Shown here one piece after another: positions 15,900-25,852 of a DNA stretch of 64,000 nt. Position numbers and translations under genes: made by a program. Numbering within the stretch: the stretch's first letter is position 1; each line of letters begins with the position of its first letter. Location of the stretch: contig JBHOQO010000096.1 of NCBI GenBank assembly GCA_042408925.1, positions 1 to 64,000 on the forward strand, written 5' to 3'. The stretch is from BPIH01 sp042408925. Its GTDB lineage: Bacteria > Chloroflexota > Limnocylindria > Limnocylindrales > CSP1-4. The notes under the pieces were generated by a model. That model saw only the letters and a program-made list of their open reading frames with translations, was not told where the DNA came from and did not search any database.

Positions 15900-16536
15900 C
15901 GGTCGACTCTCCGTTGAGGGCGGCTCGGAGGGCCCGCAGGGCGCGATGGAGGCGGACGGCGAAGGCGCCACGGGTGCAGCCGAGGACCGCGCAGAGCTCG
16001 TCGGTCGTCAATTCGTCGAGAAAGCGCAAGACAAGAAGGCGGCGCTGGGCTTCGGGCAGGCCGAGGAGCGCCCGGCGGAGCTCCAGCCGATCGAGGGCGG
16101 CGGCAAGGGCGGCGAGGGCGCGATCGTCACCGAGATCGCCACCATTCCGCTCAGGGAGCGCCGTCTCGCCGGCCGACGGCGTGCCCAGGATCGGGACGAA
16201 ACGGCGCTGCCGGCGGACGTGATCGACGACGGCGTTCGCCGCGACGCGGTAGAGCCACCCGCCAAACGAGTCGTTTCGGAAGGTGCCGCTGCGGAGCGCC
16301 GCAAGGGCTCGCTCGAAGGTCGCCGCGGTGAGATCCTCGGCCAGGGCTCGGTCGCCCAGTCGGCGGAGGACGAAGCCGTACACCCGCGGCAGATAGAAGT
16401 CGTAGAGCTCGCCGAACGCCACCGGATCGACCGCCGCCCTCGTCACGAGGATCCGCTCGCGGTCGAGGTCCATCCGGCTCGAGGACCGGCCGGAGTGCCG
16501 GCCGGCGAGCTGCGGATCGAGCGCGTCGTCCGTCAT
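15889..16536 (-). CDS. ECF-type RNA polymerase sigma factor
   Basis: 215 aa with sigma region 2 (FGELYDFYLPRVYGFVLRRLGDRALAEDLTAATFERALAAL and GWLYRVAANAVVDHVRRQRR) and region 4 (LGLPEAQRRLLVLRFLDELTTDELCAVLGCTRGAFAVRLHRAL), so it can direct polymerase to a small regulon. ATG at 16536 is preceded by TAGGGT at 10 bases; an internal ATG at 16473 would give a protein starting MDLDRERIL and is also possible. Coupled to the downstream FecR-like gene. Confidence 0.9.
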   Translation of the reverse strand: MTDDALDPQLAGRHSGRSSSRMDLDRERILVTRAAVDPVAFGELYDFYLPRVYGFVLRRLGDRALAEDLTAATFERALAALRSGTFRNDSFGGWLYRVAANAVVDHVRRQRRFVPILGTPSAGETALPERNGGDLGDDRALAALAAALDRLELRRALLGLPEAQRRLLVLRFLDELTTDELCAVLGCTRGAFAVRLHRALRALRAALNGESTDAA

Positions 16537-16957
16537 CGGCCCGGCGACCCTACCGCCGAGTCGAGCGGTCGGCGATGGCTCGATGGTCCCGCCCGGTCCC
16601 GCCCCCCGATCGTCGGTCCGACTGGTGACCGGGCTCGCTGCCCGGCCCAACGGTGTCGTCGAACGAGCGCCGAGGTCGCTCCTGGGACCGCCGAACTCCT
16701 CGATCCGGGCGGTCGTCCACATCGGTCATTCGTCCCTCCCGTGCGATGGCACAGCCGGCGACGACCGCCGGGCTGAGCGACGGGTTGTCGCTGTGAACAG
16801 AACGACCCGGCGGGCGCCCGATTACGCCGCCGCCGCTAGTCCGATGGTCACCCCTACCGGTAGCCAGGCGCTCAGCCCTCGGCCGGCGGACGGATCACGA
16901 TGTTGGGCGCCGGATCATCCTCGGCGAGATCGACGATGGCGAGGGACCGAACTCTCC
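16537..16957. other. Gene-free stretch between sigma and mutase genes
   Basis: About 420 bases between the ECF sigma start and the end of the mutase gene. It includes a 10-bp palindrome CTACCGGTAG at 16854-16863; otherwise I see no gene, RNA or repeat. Confidence 0.5.
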
Positions 16958-18721
<1,764 letters not shown>

Positions 18722-18727
18722 GGCGGG

Positions 18728-18733
18728 ATGCTA
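18728..18733 (-). promoter_or_regulatory. -10 element of mutase gene (leaderless)
   Basis: TAGCAT on the minus strand, 6 bases before ATG, no ribosome-binding site between. Confidence 0.5.
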
Positions 18734-18780
18734 GCACCGCGTCGGTCGGCCGTCTCCGGCGAGGGCGGCGCGATCGACCC

Positions 18781-19449
18781 CTACCCGTCGGCGGCGACCG
18801 AGGCGGCCACCGCCCGTTCCACGATCGCCGCGTGGGCTTCGGGGGTCCGGACGTCGCGGGCGGCGCTTCCGACGAGGACGACCCGAAGGGTGTCGGGGCG
18901 GGCAGCCCGATGGACGACGATCGTCTGGAGCTGCCCGCCGTTCTCGAGATCGATCCGGAACGCCGCCGCCCCCCTGATCGTCGGGCGGGTAACGACGACG
19001 TTCGAGGTCTTGCGGGCCGAACGGGCCCCGGCCTCGTACCAGGCGCCGAGCGCCTCGACGGTGAGACGGGGAGCCGAGAAGACGGCGAGGGTCACCCCCG
19101 ATTCGGCCCCGGTGGGCCAGAGCCCCCCGGCGAACCGGACCTCGGTGATCCCGGCGTCGGCCAGGCCGCCGAGGTTCTCGCGGCTGCAGTTGCGGCCCGA
19201 GTCGAGCCGCTCCGGCGGGCGACCGTCGAACCGGGCAGGGACGAGCGCCTCGAGCTCCGGGTAGGCGCCGGGTGCCCGGCCGTCGACGCGACAGGGGCCG
19301 GCCGGATCGAAGCTCGGCCCGCCGCCGAGGCCACAACCGGCGGTCACGAGGAGGACCGCCCCGAGGTAGGCGGCGAGGGTTCGGGCGCGGCGTCCGGCGG
19401 AGCCTGGGCCTCGACGGTGCGATGGGAGGACGAGAGGATACGGGGTCAC
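18781..19449 (-). CDS. Secreted lipoprotein of unknown function
   Basis: 222 aa from the GTG at 19449. The N-terminus has Arg residues, a hydrophobic run TLAAYLGAVLLV and a lipobox TAGC, so it should be lipidated and exposed outside the membrane. The mature part contains two more Cys (PCRVDG and RNCSREN), possibly a disulfide, and a C-terminal half of alternating strands (TLAVFSAPRLTVEALGAWY, TIVVHRAARPDTLRVVLVGS). No family recognised. TACCCT lies 11 bases before the start. It is the only gene between the mutase and the J-domain gene. Confidence 0.8.
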   Translation of the reverse strand: MTPYPLVLPSHRRGPGSAGRRARTLAAYLGAVLLVTAGCGLGGGPSFDPAGPCRVDGRAPGAYPELEALVPARFDGRPPERLDSGRNCSRENLGGLADAGITEVRFAGGLWPTGAESGVTLAVFSAPRLTVEALGAWYEAGARSARKTSNVVVTRPTIRGAAAFRIDLENGGQLQTIVVHRAARPDTLRVVLVGSAARDVRTPEAHAAIVERAVAASVAADG

Positions 19450-19877
19450 GATCGGCGGCGAGGGTACCTGGTCGAGCCGCGGCACGTCTCGTAGCTCGCG
19501 GTGGCTGTGCGTCGGAGCACCTGGTACCCGGGTCCCGGAACGGTGCTCCCGCGCGCCCGCCGATCTTCGGAGGCCCGGACCCGACCGACGGCCCATACCC
19601 GATCCGGCAGCGCCCTGGTAGCGTCGGGGTTGCGCCGTCGACGGACTCGGGGACACCCTGGGGCGTCGGCTACGGGGCGGCGGACGGACGACCCGCCGGC
19701 GGTACCGGGGCCGCCGGCCGGGAGGATCCCGATCCCCGCCCACGAACCGAGTAACGACGGATCATTCGGCCAGCAGGCCCGAGCCGCGAGGGCGCCGCCA
19801 TCATCGTTCGTCTCGATCGATCCGAATCGTCGCCGGCGGGATGCCGCCGGCGACGTCGCTTCCGGAAGCGAATCGCG
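19450..19877. other. Gene-free stretch with one hairpin
   Basis: About 430 bases between the lipoprotein start and the end of the J-domain gene. Apart from the hairpin at 19828-19855 I see no gene-like frame, repeat or RNA. Confidence 0.5.
19828..19855 (-). terminator. 12-bp perfect hairpin after J-domain gene
   Basis: Arms CGTCGCCGGCGG and its complement around GATG, 22 bases after the J-domain gene stop; no T-tract follows on the minus strand. Confidence 0.55.
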
Positions 19878-20597
19878 CTAGGACGCCCCGACCTGAGGCG
19901 GCGGCATCGAGACCCGCCGCCGGCGCGGAACCCCACGGCGGTCGAGGTCGGCGGCGACGACCCGCGCCGCGGCGACGAGGTCGGGGTCGTGGCCGATGGT
20001 CCGGGCGATCCAGTCGACGTACGACGGTTCGCGCCCGGCGATCTCCCCGAGGGTGCAACCGCGGTACTTGCCGAAGTCGACCGGGTACGCGAGGGCCTCG
20101 GCGAGGGATGGGCGGCGGGGCCGATGGTCGGCGAGCGCCGCCCGCTCGAGGGGACCGGTGGGCGGCGACGCTCGGAGCGCTTCGGGCCCGCCGCGGACCG
20201 TGATCGGCGGGACCCAGGCCGGTCGGGCAGCGGGGCGTGGCCCGCCGGGCGGGATCGTCGTGTTCCGGGGCCGGAAGGTGCGGCTCGTGTCGAGGCGCCC
20301 GGTCACCGGCCGGCTCGGGGGCGGCGGCGGCGGCCCGGCCTGGCGTCGCTTCGGGGCCCCGGCCTTTGGAACCCCCGCCGCGCGACCGTCGCCCTTCGCC
20401 GCCCCGTCGGCCCGGAGCCGCTCGTACGCGGCGTTGATCTCGGCCATCCGACGGGTCGCCCGACGCGCGGCGACCGGATCGTCGCCGGTGAGGTCGGGGT
20501 GGTGCTCCCGGGCGAGGCGCCGCCAGGCGGCCTTGATCGCCGCCTGGCTGGCACCGGGCTCGACGCCGAGGACCTCGTGGGGATCGCGCTGGCTCAC
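19878..20597 (-). CDS. J-domain protein fused to a C-terminal FGKYRG-type domain
   Basis: 239 aa. An N-terminal J domain (HEVLGVEPGASQAAIKAAWR, HPD at about 33-35, INAAYERLRAD) would stimulate DnaK. A Pro/Arg-rich linker (75-160) leads to a C-terminal module VDFGKYRGCTLGEIAG then PSYVDWIARTI, the small domain also seen in exonuclease-like and DUF3820-type proteins. It lacks the Gly/Phe and zinc-finger regions of DnaJ, so it is not the housekeeping co-chaperone. GTG start with TAGACT 6 bases upstream; a CGGAGG overlaps the spacer and could act as a ribosome-binding site. Confidence 0.85.
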   Translation of the reverse strand: MSQRDPHEVLGVEPGASQAAIKAAWRRLAREHHPDLTGDDPVAARRATRRMAEINAAYERLRADGAAKGDGRAAGVPKAGAPKRRQAGPPPPPPSRPVTGRLDTSRTFRPRNTTIPPGGPRPAARPAWVPPITVRGGPEALRASPPTGPLERAALADHRPRRPSLAEALAYPVDFGKYRGCTLGEIAGREPSYVDWIARTIGHDPDLVAAARVVAADLDRRGVPRRRRVSMPPPQVGAS

Positions 20598-20723
20598 CCT
20601 CCGAGTCTAGCGCGCCAGCCTCGCTGCTCGGTTCGGCTCGGCTACCCTGACGGGGTCACACCATCGCCGCGGCCGCCCGCCCGCCGCACCGCTGCAGACC
20701 CGCATCCTCGGAGCAACGCCGCC

Positions 20724-21245
20724 ATGGACGTCTGGACCGCGATCCGAACGAAGCGCGCCGTCCGCCGCTTCGCCGACCGCCCCTTGGACCCCGATCACCT
20801 CCGCCGGATCCTCGACGCGGGACGGCGGGCCCACAGCTCGAAGAACCTCCAGCGCTGGGACTTTATCGTCGTCCGCGACCGGGATCGGCTCCGCGAGCTC
20901 GCCGAGGTGGGGCCGTACGCCGGCCACGTCGGCGGCGCGGCGGCCGCAGTCGCCCTCGTCACCCCCGATCCCCGGGCCGCCGGCGCACCGCTCTCGATCA
21001 TGTGGGACCTCGGCGGTGCGGCGGCCCAGATGATGCTCGCCGCCTGGGAGCTCGGGGTCGGCAGCTGCCCGGCGACCGTCTACGACCACGACCGAGCCCG
21101 GGCGGTCCTCGGCTACCCGGCGGACCGTCACTGCGAGTACGTCCTGAGTTTCGGCTACCCGGCCGATCCTGACGTCCTCACCGCCCCGCCCCGCCCCGGA
21201 GGCCGGAGACCGCTCCCCGAGGTCGTCCACGAGGAGCGCTGGTGA
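20724..21245 (+). CDS. Nitroreductase-family flavoprotein
   Basis: 173 aa, a small FMN-dependent nitroreductase. The FMN-binding start is TKRAVRRFADRPLDPDHLRRILDAGRRAHSSKNLQRWDF, with later WDLGGAAAQMMLAAWELGVGSC and VLSFGYPADP, all standard for the family. NAD(P)H-dependent reduction of nitro, quinone or unknown physiological substrates is expected. Length is at the lower end (170-220). Complete; start chosen as the first ATG at the conserved DVWTAI beginning. Confidence 0.9.
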   Translation: MDVWTAIRTKRAVRRFADRPLDPDHLRRILDAGRRAHSSKNLQRWDFIVVRDRDRLRELAEVGPYAGHVGGAAAAVALVTPDPRAAGAPLSIMWDLGGAAAQMMLAAWELGVGSCPATVYDHDRARAVLGYPADRHCEYVLSFGYPADPDVLTAPPRPGGRRPLPEVVHEERW

Positions 21246-21285
21246 GCGACGGCGTCTGAGAGAGGGCGCCCCGCCGCCCGCCCGC

Positions 21286-22374
21286 CTACTGCCAGCGGAA
21301 GAAGCGGGCGGCGACGAGGAAGCAGCCGACGAGCCAGCCGCCGAGGACGAGGGCGCAGACCCAGAGCGGACTGAACGCCGTCCCGTCGACCATCGTCTGC
21401 CGGAGGGCATCGGCCAGGTACGTGAGCGGCATGAGCCGGGCCACGGCCTGGAGCCCCTCCGGCATCTGGTCGATGGCGAAGAAGATCCCCGAGAGGAACA
21501 TGAGCGGGAACTGGACGATGCTCGTCATCCCGTTCGCCGCGTCCTCGGTCGGGGCGAAGCTGGCGATGACGTAGCCGAGGGCGAGAAAGGCGAGGGCCCC
21601 GAGGAGGACGAAGCCGCCGACGGCGAGCCAGTTCCCGGTCGTCCGAACCCCGAAGAGGGCGACTCCGACCCCGACGATGACGATCGTCTGGACGACGGCG
21701 ACGACGAGCCGCATCACGACGTTGCTCGCCACGAGCTGCCAGCGGGCGAGCGGGGTCGCCGCGAGGCGCTTGAGGATGAGCTTCTCCCGGTCGGCGACGA
21801 GGGGGATCGCGGCGAAGATGCCGAGCTGCATGATCGACATTCCGAGGACGCTCGGGACGAAGTAGCTGATCGCGTTGAGGGCCTGGGTCTGGATCGTCCG
21901 GGTTTCGGGCACGACGAGGGGCGGTCGATCGCCGAGGTTGAGCGTCCCGACGACGGCTCCAAGGGCTTGGAAGACGCCGCCCTGGGTCTGGGCCTGACTC
22001 GGGTCGGTGTAGACGAGAAGGTTCGCCGGCGGACCGCCGCCGGCCTTCGCCGCCGCGTACGCCGTCCCGAAGCCCTCGGGCACGATGACGACGGCTCGGA
22101 CCGAGCCGCTCCGCATCCGCTCGAGCGCCGTCGGGCGGTCGAGGTCGACGAGCGCCACCGTCGGGTCGGCAGCGAAGGCCGACCGGACGGCGGCGGCGGT
22201 CGGGCTTCCGTCCTCGTCGACCCAGGCGATCGAGGTCTGGAAGCGACCGCTCGTGAAGATGAGGCCGAAGAGGACGATGAAGACAAGTGGAAAGGCCACG
22301 GTCCAAAAGAGAGCCGCCCGGTCGCGGACGTAGCTCTTCAGGTTCGCGACGGTCAGCTCGACGAGCGCCCGCAT
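21286..22374 (-). CDS. ABC-2 type transporter permease
   Basis: 362 aa. An N-terminal helix (FWTVAFPLVFIVLFGLIF), a large extracytoplasmic loop (about 45-175) and five further helices follow the YhgE/NodJ-like ABC-2 layout; PLMFLSGIFFAIDQMP and MPLTYLADALRQ are the typical late motifs. Partner of the ATPase directly upstream (22425-23384). The two would export an unknown substrate. Unrelated to the second ABC-2 pair at 25853-27771. Confidence 0.9.
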   Translation of the reverse strand: MRALVELTVANLKSYVRDRAALFWTVAFPLVFIVLFGLIFTSGRFQTSIAWVDEDGSPTAAAVRSAFAADPTVALVDLDRPTALERMRSGSVRAVVIVPEGFGTAYAAAKAGGGPPANLLVYTDPSQAQTQGGVFQALGAVVGTLNLGDRPPLVVPETRTIQTQALNAISYFVPSVLGMSIMQLGIFAAIPLVADREKLILKRLAATPLARWQLVASNVVMRLVVAVVQTIVIVGVGVALFGVRTTGNWLAVGGFVLLGALAFLALGYVIASFAPTEDAANGMTSIVQFPLMFLSGIFFAIDQMPEGLQAVARLMPLTYLADALRQTMVDGTAFSPLWVCALVLGGWLVGCFLVAARFFRWQ

Positions 22375-22424
22375 CGGTTCCTCCGTGTCCGGGTTGGGCT
22401 CTGCCCGCCTGCCGCCCGCGACGC

Positions 22425-23384
22425 TCAGTCGCGGAGGGCCCGGCCGGTCAGGGCCAAAAAGACATCCTCGAGGGTCGCCCGCCGGATCCCGAGGTTCCGG
22501 ATCTCGATCCCGCGCTCCTCGGCCCGGGCGAGAAGTCCGCCGACCGTGGCCGGGACGTCGCGGCTGTAGAGGACAACCTCTCCGTCGTCGCGGCCGGTCC
22601 GAGCGACGCCCGGGATGGCCGCCAAGGTCGCTTCGTCGAGCCCGTCCGCGGCATCGAAGTGGACGACCCGCTCCCGGAAGCGGCGCCCCACGAGCTCCTT
22701 GACCGTGCCGATCTCGAGGATCCGACCGTGGTCCATGATCGCGACCCGATCACAGAGGACCTCGGCCTCCTCCATGTAGTGGGTCGTCAGCAAGACCGTC
22801 CGGCCGCGGGCCCGCAGCTCGCCGATGATCGTCCAGAGGACCCGCCGCGCCGCCGGGTCGAGACCCGTCGTCGGCTCGTCGAGGAAGACGAGCTCGGGGT
22901 CGTTGACAAGGGCAAGGGCGACGGCGAGCCGCTGGCGTTGGCCGCCCGAGAGCTCCTGGGTCAGGGCCCGGCGGCGTTCGGCGAGGCCGAGGGTCTCGAT
23001 GAGGTCGTCGATCGCGACGTGCTGCGGAAAGAAGCTGGCGAAGAGCCGGAGGAGCTCCTCGACGGTCAGCTTCGGGTAGAGCGCTGCCGTCTGGAGGGCG
23101 ACACCGATCCGGGGCTTGATCGCCCCGGGCCTCCGGGTGACGTCGACTCCGAGGACCCGGAGCGAGCCCTCGTCGGGGCGTCGCAGCCCCTCGAGCATCT
23201 CGACGGTCGTCGTCTTGCCTGCTCCGTTCGGCCCGAGGAGCCCGAAGATCTCGCCGCGGCCGACCTCGAAGCTCACCCCGTCGACGGCGACGACGGAGCC
23301 GTAGCGCTTCCGAACCCCGCGGACCTCGACGACCGCTTCGTCCGCCGCGCCCCCGCGGGTCGCGGTCTCCCCCGGAACCGTCAT
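22425..23384 (-). CDS. ABC transporter ATP-binding protein
   Basis: 319 aa. Walker A GPNGAGKTT, signature LSGGQRQRLA, Walker B LVFLDEPTTGLD and H-loop TTHYMEEAE are intact. The C-terminal 80 residues after the nucleotide-binding domain end in RRATLEDVFLALTGR, the standard tail of the DrrA-like drug-export class. No ribosome-binding site; TAGAAT lies 7 bases before the ATG and includes the stop codon of the upstream DUF4032 gene. Works with the permease at 21286-22374. Confidence 0.95.
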   Translation of the reverse strand: MTVPGETATRGGAADEAVVEVRGVRKRYGSVVAVDGVSFEVGRGEIFGLLGPNGAGKTTTVEMLEGLRRPDEGSLRVLGVDVTRRPGAIKPRIGVALQTAALYPKLTVEELLRLFASFFPQHVAIDDLIETLGLAERRRALTQELSGGQRQRLAVALALVNDPELVFLDEPTTGLDPAARRVLWTIIGELRARGRTVLLTTHYMEEAEVLCDRVAIMDHGRILEIGTVKELVGRRFRERVVHFDAADGLDEATLAAIPGVARTGRDDGEVVLYSRDVPATVGGLLARAEERGIEIRNLGIRRATLEDVFLALTGRALRD

Positions 23385-23391
23385 GCCCCGA

Positions 23392-23397
23392 ATTCTA
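23392..23397 (-). promoter_or_regulatory. -10 element overlapping an upstream stop codon
   Basis: TAGAAT (5 of 6 consensus) 7 bases before the ATPase ATG; its first three bases are the TAG stop of the DUF4032 gene. Confidence 0.5.
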
Positions 23398-24735
23398 GGT
23401 TCCGCAGGCCGCGCCTGCGCCGCTGGCGCCGCCGGCCTCGACGGCCGGCTCGTCGAAGGCGCCCGACCAGTCGATGTCGAGGTCGACGAGCGGCCCTTCT
23501 CGCGATTCGGGTGCCGGCGCCCCCATCGCCAGGTACGCCTCGATCGACGCGGCGAGCCCGACGTCGTGCCCGGCGGCCTCCGACAGGAGCCACTTCGTTT
23601 CGAGGACGTCGCAGTAGGCCTGGATCGGGTCGCGGTTCGGGCCGATCGCCGGCTCGAGCCGGGCGAGGGTCGGCTCGAGGACCTCCCGGAGCCAGCGCTC
23701 GGCGCCCTCGGCCTCGGTCAACCGGCGGCCCTCGGCGTGCTCGAGCCAGGTCCGGTACTCGCGGAGATCGTTCAGGAGGATTCGAGCCTGCCCCTCGAGG
23801 GCCCGCAGTCCGGTCAGGCGCTCGAGCTCCCGGGCGTGGAAGCGTCGCGTCGCCACGGCGACCCGGAGGCGGAGCCGATCCCCGCCCTCCGCCGGCTCGA
23901 GGGCGACCTCCTCGACGGCGAAGCCGAGCTCGTTGAGGCGGCGAATCCGCGACGCCACGGCGTGCCGATCGCCGGGCACGAGGTCGGCGACCGCGTGGAT
24001 CTCGTCCCACAGCAGCCGGTAACGGTCGCGGACCGCCTCCGCGGCGGCGATCGCCTCGTCCATGAGGTCGGGCCGACCCTGGAGCGCCGCGAGGTCGGCG
24101 AGGCCGAAGGCGACGTTCTCGACGAGGACCTCGAGGTCCGCCTCCCGCTGGCCGTCGGAGAGGCTCGGGTGGACCTCGCTCGTCTCGGCGTCGACGAGGT
24201 AGGCCTGGATCTTGTCGCCGTCGCGACGAAAGAGCGTGTTGCTCAGCGAGCAGTCGCCCCACCAGACCCCGCCCCGGTGGAGGTCGACGAGGAGGCCGGC
24301 CATGGCGTCGAGGAGGCGGTCGCGGTACGGGTTCGGGCCGGGCGGGAAGCGAGCGAGGAGGCGTCGGTACTGGAGGGAGTGGGCGAGGTAGCGGGTGACG
24401 AGGACGGCCGTCTCACGCTCCGGCGCCTCGGCGAGACCGACCGGCTCGACCGCCGGCAGCTCGAGCTCTTCCAGGTGACGGAGGACCTCGAATTCCCGGC
24501 GGGCGACCCCGAGGGGCTCTTCCTTGAGGGCGAGAAGGGCGCCGTCGACGACGAGGAAGCGGACGAGGTGGCGCGACGGGCCGACCGGGAGAACGCGGAA
24601 GGCGAGCCGATCGCTCGGCCAGTCGCCGAGCGGCCGTTCCCACGGTAGTTCCAGGAGGGCGGGCGTCGGTGCGCGGAGCCGGAGGCGCGGGAAGCTCGAC
24701 GGGGCGGCGGAGCCGCCCGGTCCGGTCGTCGTCAG
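23395..24735 (-). CDS. DUF4032 protein with kinase-like fold, probable CTG start
   Basis: About 446 aa. The N-terminal part has a kinase-like lobe (RFLVVDGALLALKEEPLGVARREFEVLRHL) and catalytic-loop-like HRGGVWWGDCSLSNTLFRR then LVDAET; the remainder is the DUF4032 helical domain. No ATG, GTG or TTG occurs in frame before the internal ATG at 24303, which would cut off the whole N-lobe. CTG at 24733-24735 overlaps the acetyltransferase TGA (CTGA) and has AGAAGG 5 bases upstream, so it is the best start. Function unknown; phosphotransfer to a small molecule is possible. Confidence 0.8.
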   Translation of the reverse strand: MTTTGPGGSAAPSSFPRLRLRAPTPALLELPWERPLGDWPSDRLAFRVLPVGPSRHLVRFLVVDGALLALKEEPLGVARREFEVLRHLEELELPAVEPVGLAEAPERETAVLVTRYLAHSLQYRRLLARFPPGPNPYRDRLLDAMAGLLVDLHRGGVWWGDCSLSNTLFRRDGDKIQAYLVDAETSEVHPSLSDGQREADLEVLVENVAFGLADLAALQGRPDLMDEAIAAAEAVRDRYRLLWDEIHAVADLVPGDRHAVASRIRRLNELGFAVEEVALEPAEGGDRLRLRVAVATRRFHARELERLTGLRALEGQARILLNDLREYRTWLEHAEGRRLTEAEGAERWLREVLEPTLARLEPAIGPNRDPIQAYCDVLETKWLLSEAAGHDVGLAASIEAYLAMGAPAPESREGPLVDLDIDWSGAFDEPAVEAGGASGAGAACGT

Positions 24736-25181
24736 AGCCGCCTTCTGAGGTATGTCGTCGCCGTCGGGTCGTAGCCGAGGGATTCGTAGAGGTGCCGGGC
24801 CTCCGGGCGGTGATGACCGGCGGTCACCTCGACGAAGGCGCAGTCATGCTCGGCGGCCCACGCCTCGGCCGCCTCCATGAGGAGGTGGCCGAGCCCCCGC
24901 TCGCGCACGCCGGCCTCGACGACGAGGGCGACGACCCGGGCGATCCAGTCGCCGTGCTCGAACCGCGGCAGGCGGGCGACGGCGACGAAGCCGAGGACCT
25001 CGCCGTCGACGTCGGCGACGACGACGGTGCCCCGGTCGGCACCGAAGCGCTCCAGTCGGGCGGCGATGTCGCTCGCTCCGGCAGGGTACCCCTCGTCGGT
25101 CAGGAGGCTCGCGATCCGCTCGGCATCGGCATCGGTCGCCGGGCGGAGGGTGACGGCTGCGCGGTCGATCACGACGGCCAT
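24732..25181 (-). CDS. GNAT-family N-acetyltransferase
   Basis: 149 aa. LRPATDADAERIASLL opens the fold, ALVVEAGVRERGLGHLLMEAAEAWA is motif A (acetyl-CoA pyrophosphate loop, here RERGLG), and HRPEARHLYESLGY is motif B. Substrate not predictable. Complete. The gene's TGA overlaps the presumed CTG start of the DUF4032 gene, so the two are cotranslated. Confidence 0.9.
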   Translation of the reverse strand: MAVVIDRAAVTLRPATDADAERIASLLTDEGYPAGASDIAARLERFGADRGTVVVADVDGEVLGFVAVARLPRFEHGDWIARVVALVVEAGVRERGLGHLLMEAAEAWAAEHDCAFVEVTAGHHRPEARHLYESLGYDPTATTYLRRRL

Positions 25182-25327
25182 GGTAGCCGGTCGCGGCGGG
25201 GCCGGGAGGACGGTCCGGACCGGTCCCCGCTCGCGGCGAAACCGACCGGGCTGCAGGTCCGTATCAGGGATCGACGGGCGGTTGTGACCGCCCGACCCCC
25301 GTGAACCGGTACCAAGGAGGAGCTGCC

Positions 25328-25807
25328 ATGTCGATGACCCGAGGGGCCGGCGCCCGCTTCGCCGCCCCGATCGCCTTCGCCGTCGCCCTCGGCCTCGCCG
25401 GCTGCGGCGGGGCCGCGAGTCCCTCGGCGGTTCCATCCGCGCCGCCCTCGCCGTCGGCGAGCCAGCCGTCGGCGAGCCAGCCGGCCGCCTCGGCCGAACC
25501 GTCGGCCCCCGCCTCGGCCGCCCTCGCCTGCGCGAGCAGCTCGAACGCTCCCGCGGTGACGGTCACGATCAAGGGCTTCGCCTACAGCCCTTCGACGGTG
25601 ACGATCAAGGCCGGCCAGGCCGTCACGTTCCAGGACGAGGATGGCGTCCCCCACACGGTGACGATGCTCGACGGCGCCTGCGACAGCGGAACGATCAGCG
25701 GCGGCGGCGGCTCGGCGACGCTCGTCTTCAGCGCCCCCGGCACGTACCGGTACCACTGCCGGATCCACCCGACGATGCCGACGGCGACGATCGTCGTCGA
25801 GGGCTGA
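25328..25807 (+). CDS. Blue-copper (plastocyanin-like) lipoprotein
   Basis: 159 aa. A signal peptide with lipobox GLAGC (Cys near 27) is followed by a Ser/Pro/Ala-rich linker (30-75) and a cupredoxin domain: first copper His in GVPHTVTML, then Cys, His and Met in YHCRIHPTM. A membrane-anchored one-electron carrier outside the cell is expected. ATG at 25328 has an AAGGAGGAGC site; the in-frame GTG at 25301 would give a less typical signal. Stands alone. Confidence 0.93.
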   Translation: MSMTRGAGARFAAPIAFAVALGLAGCGGAASPSAVPSAPPSPSASQPSASQPAASAEPSAPASAALACASSSNAPAVTVTIKGFAYSPSTVTIKAGQAVTFQDEDGVPHTVTMLDGACDSGTISGGGGSATLVFSAPGTYRYHCRIHPTMPTATIVVEG

Positions 25808-25852
25808 GCGCCGGAGCCGCGCCGGGAGTCGTTCGCCGGTGCGAACCCGGCC

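Noticed and set aside
24301..24303. ATG as start of the DUF4032 gene
   Set aside because: It would remove about 144 residues including the kinase-like N-lobe, which reads as genuine protein.
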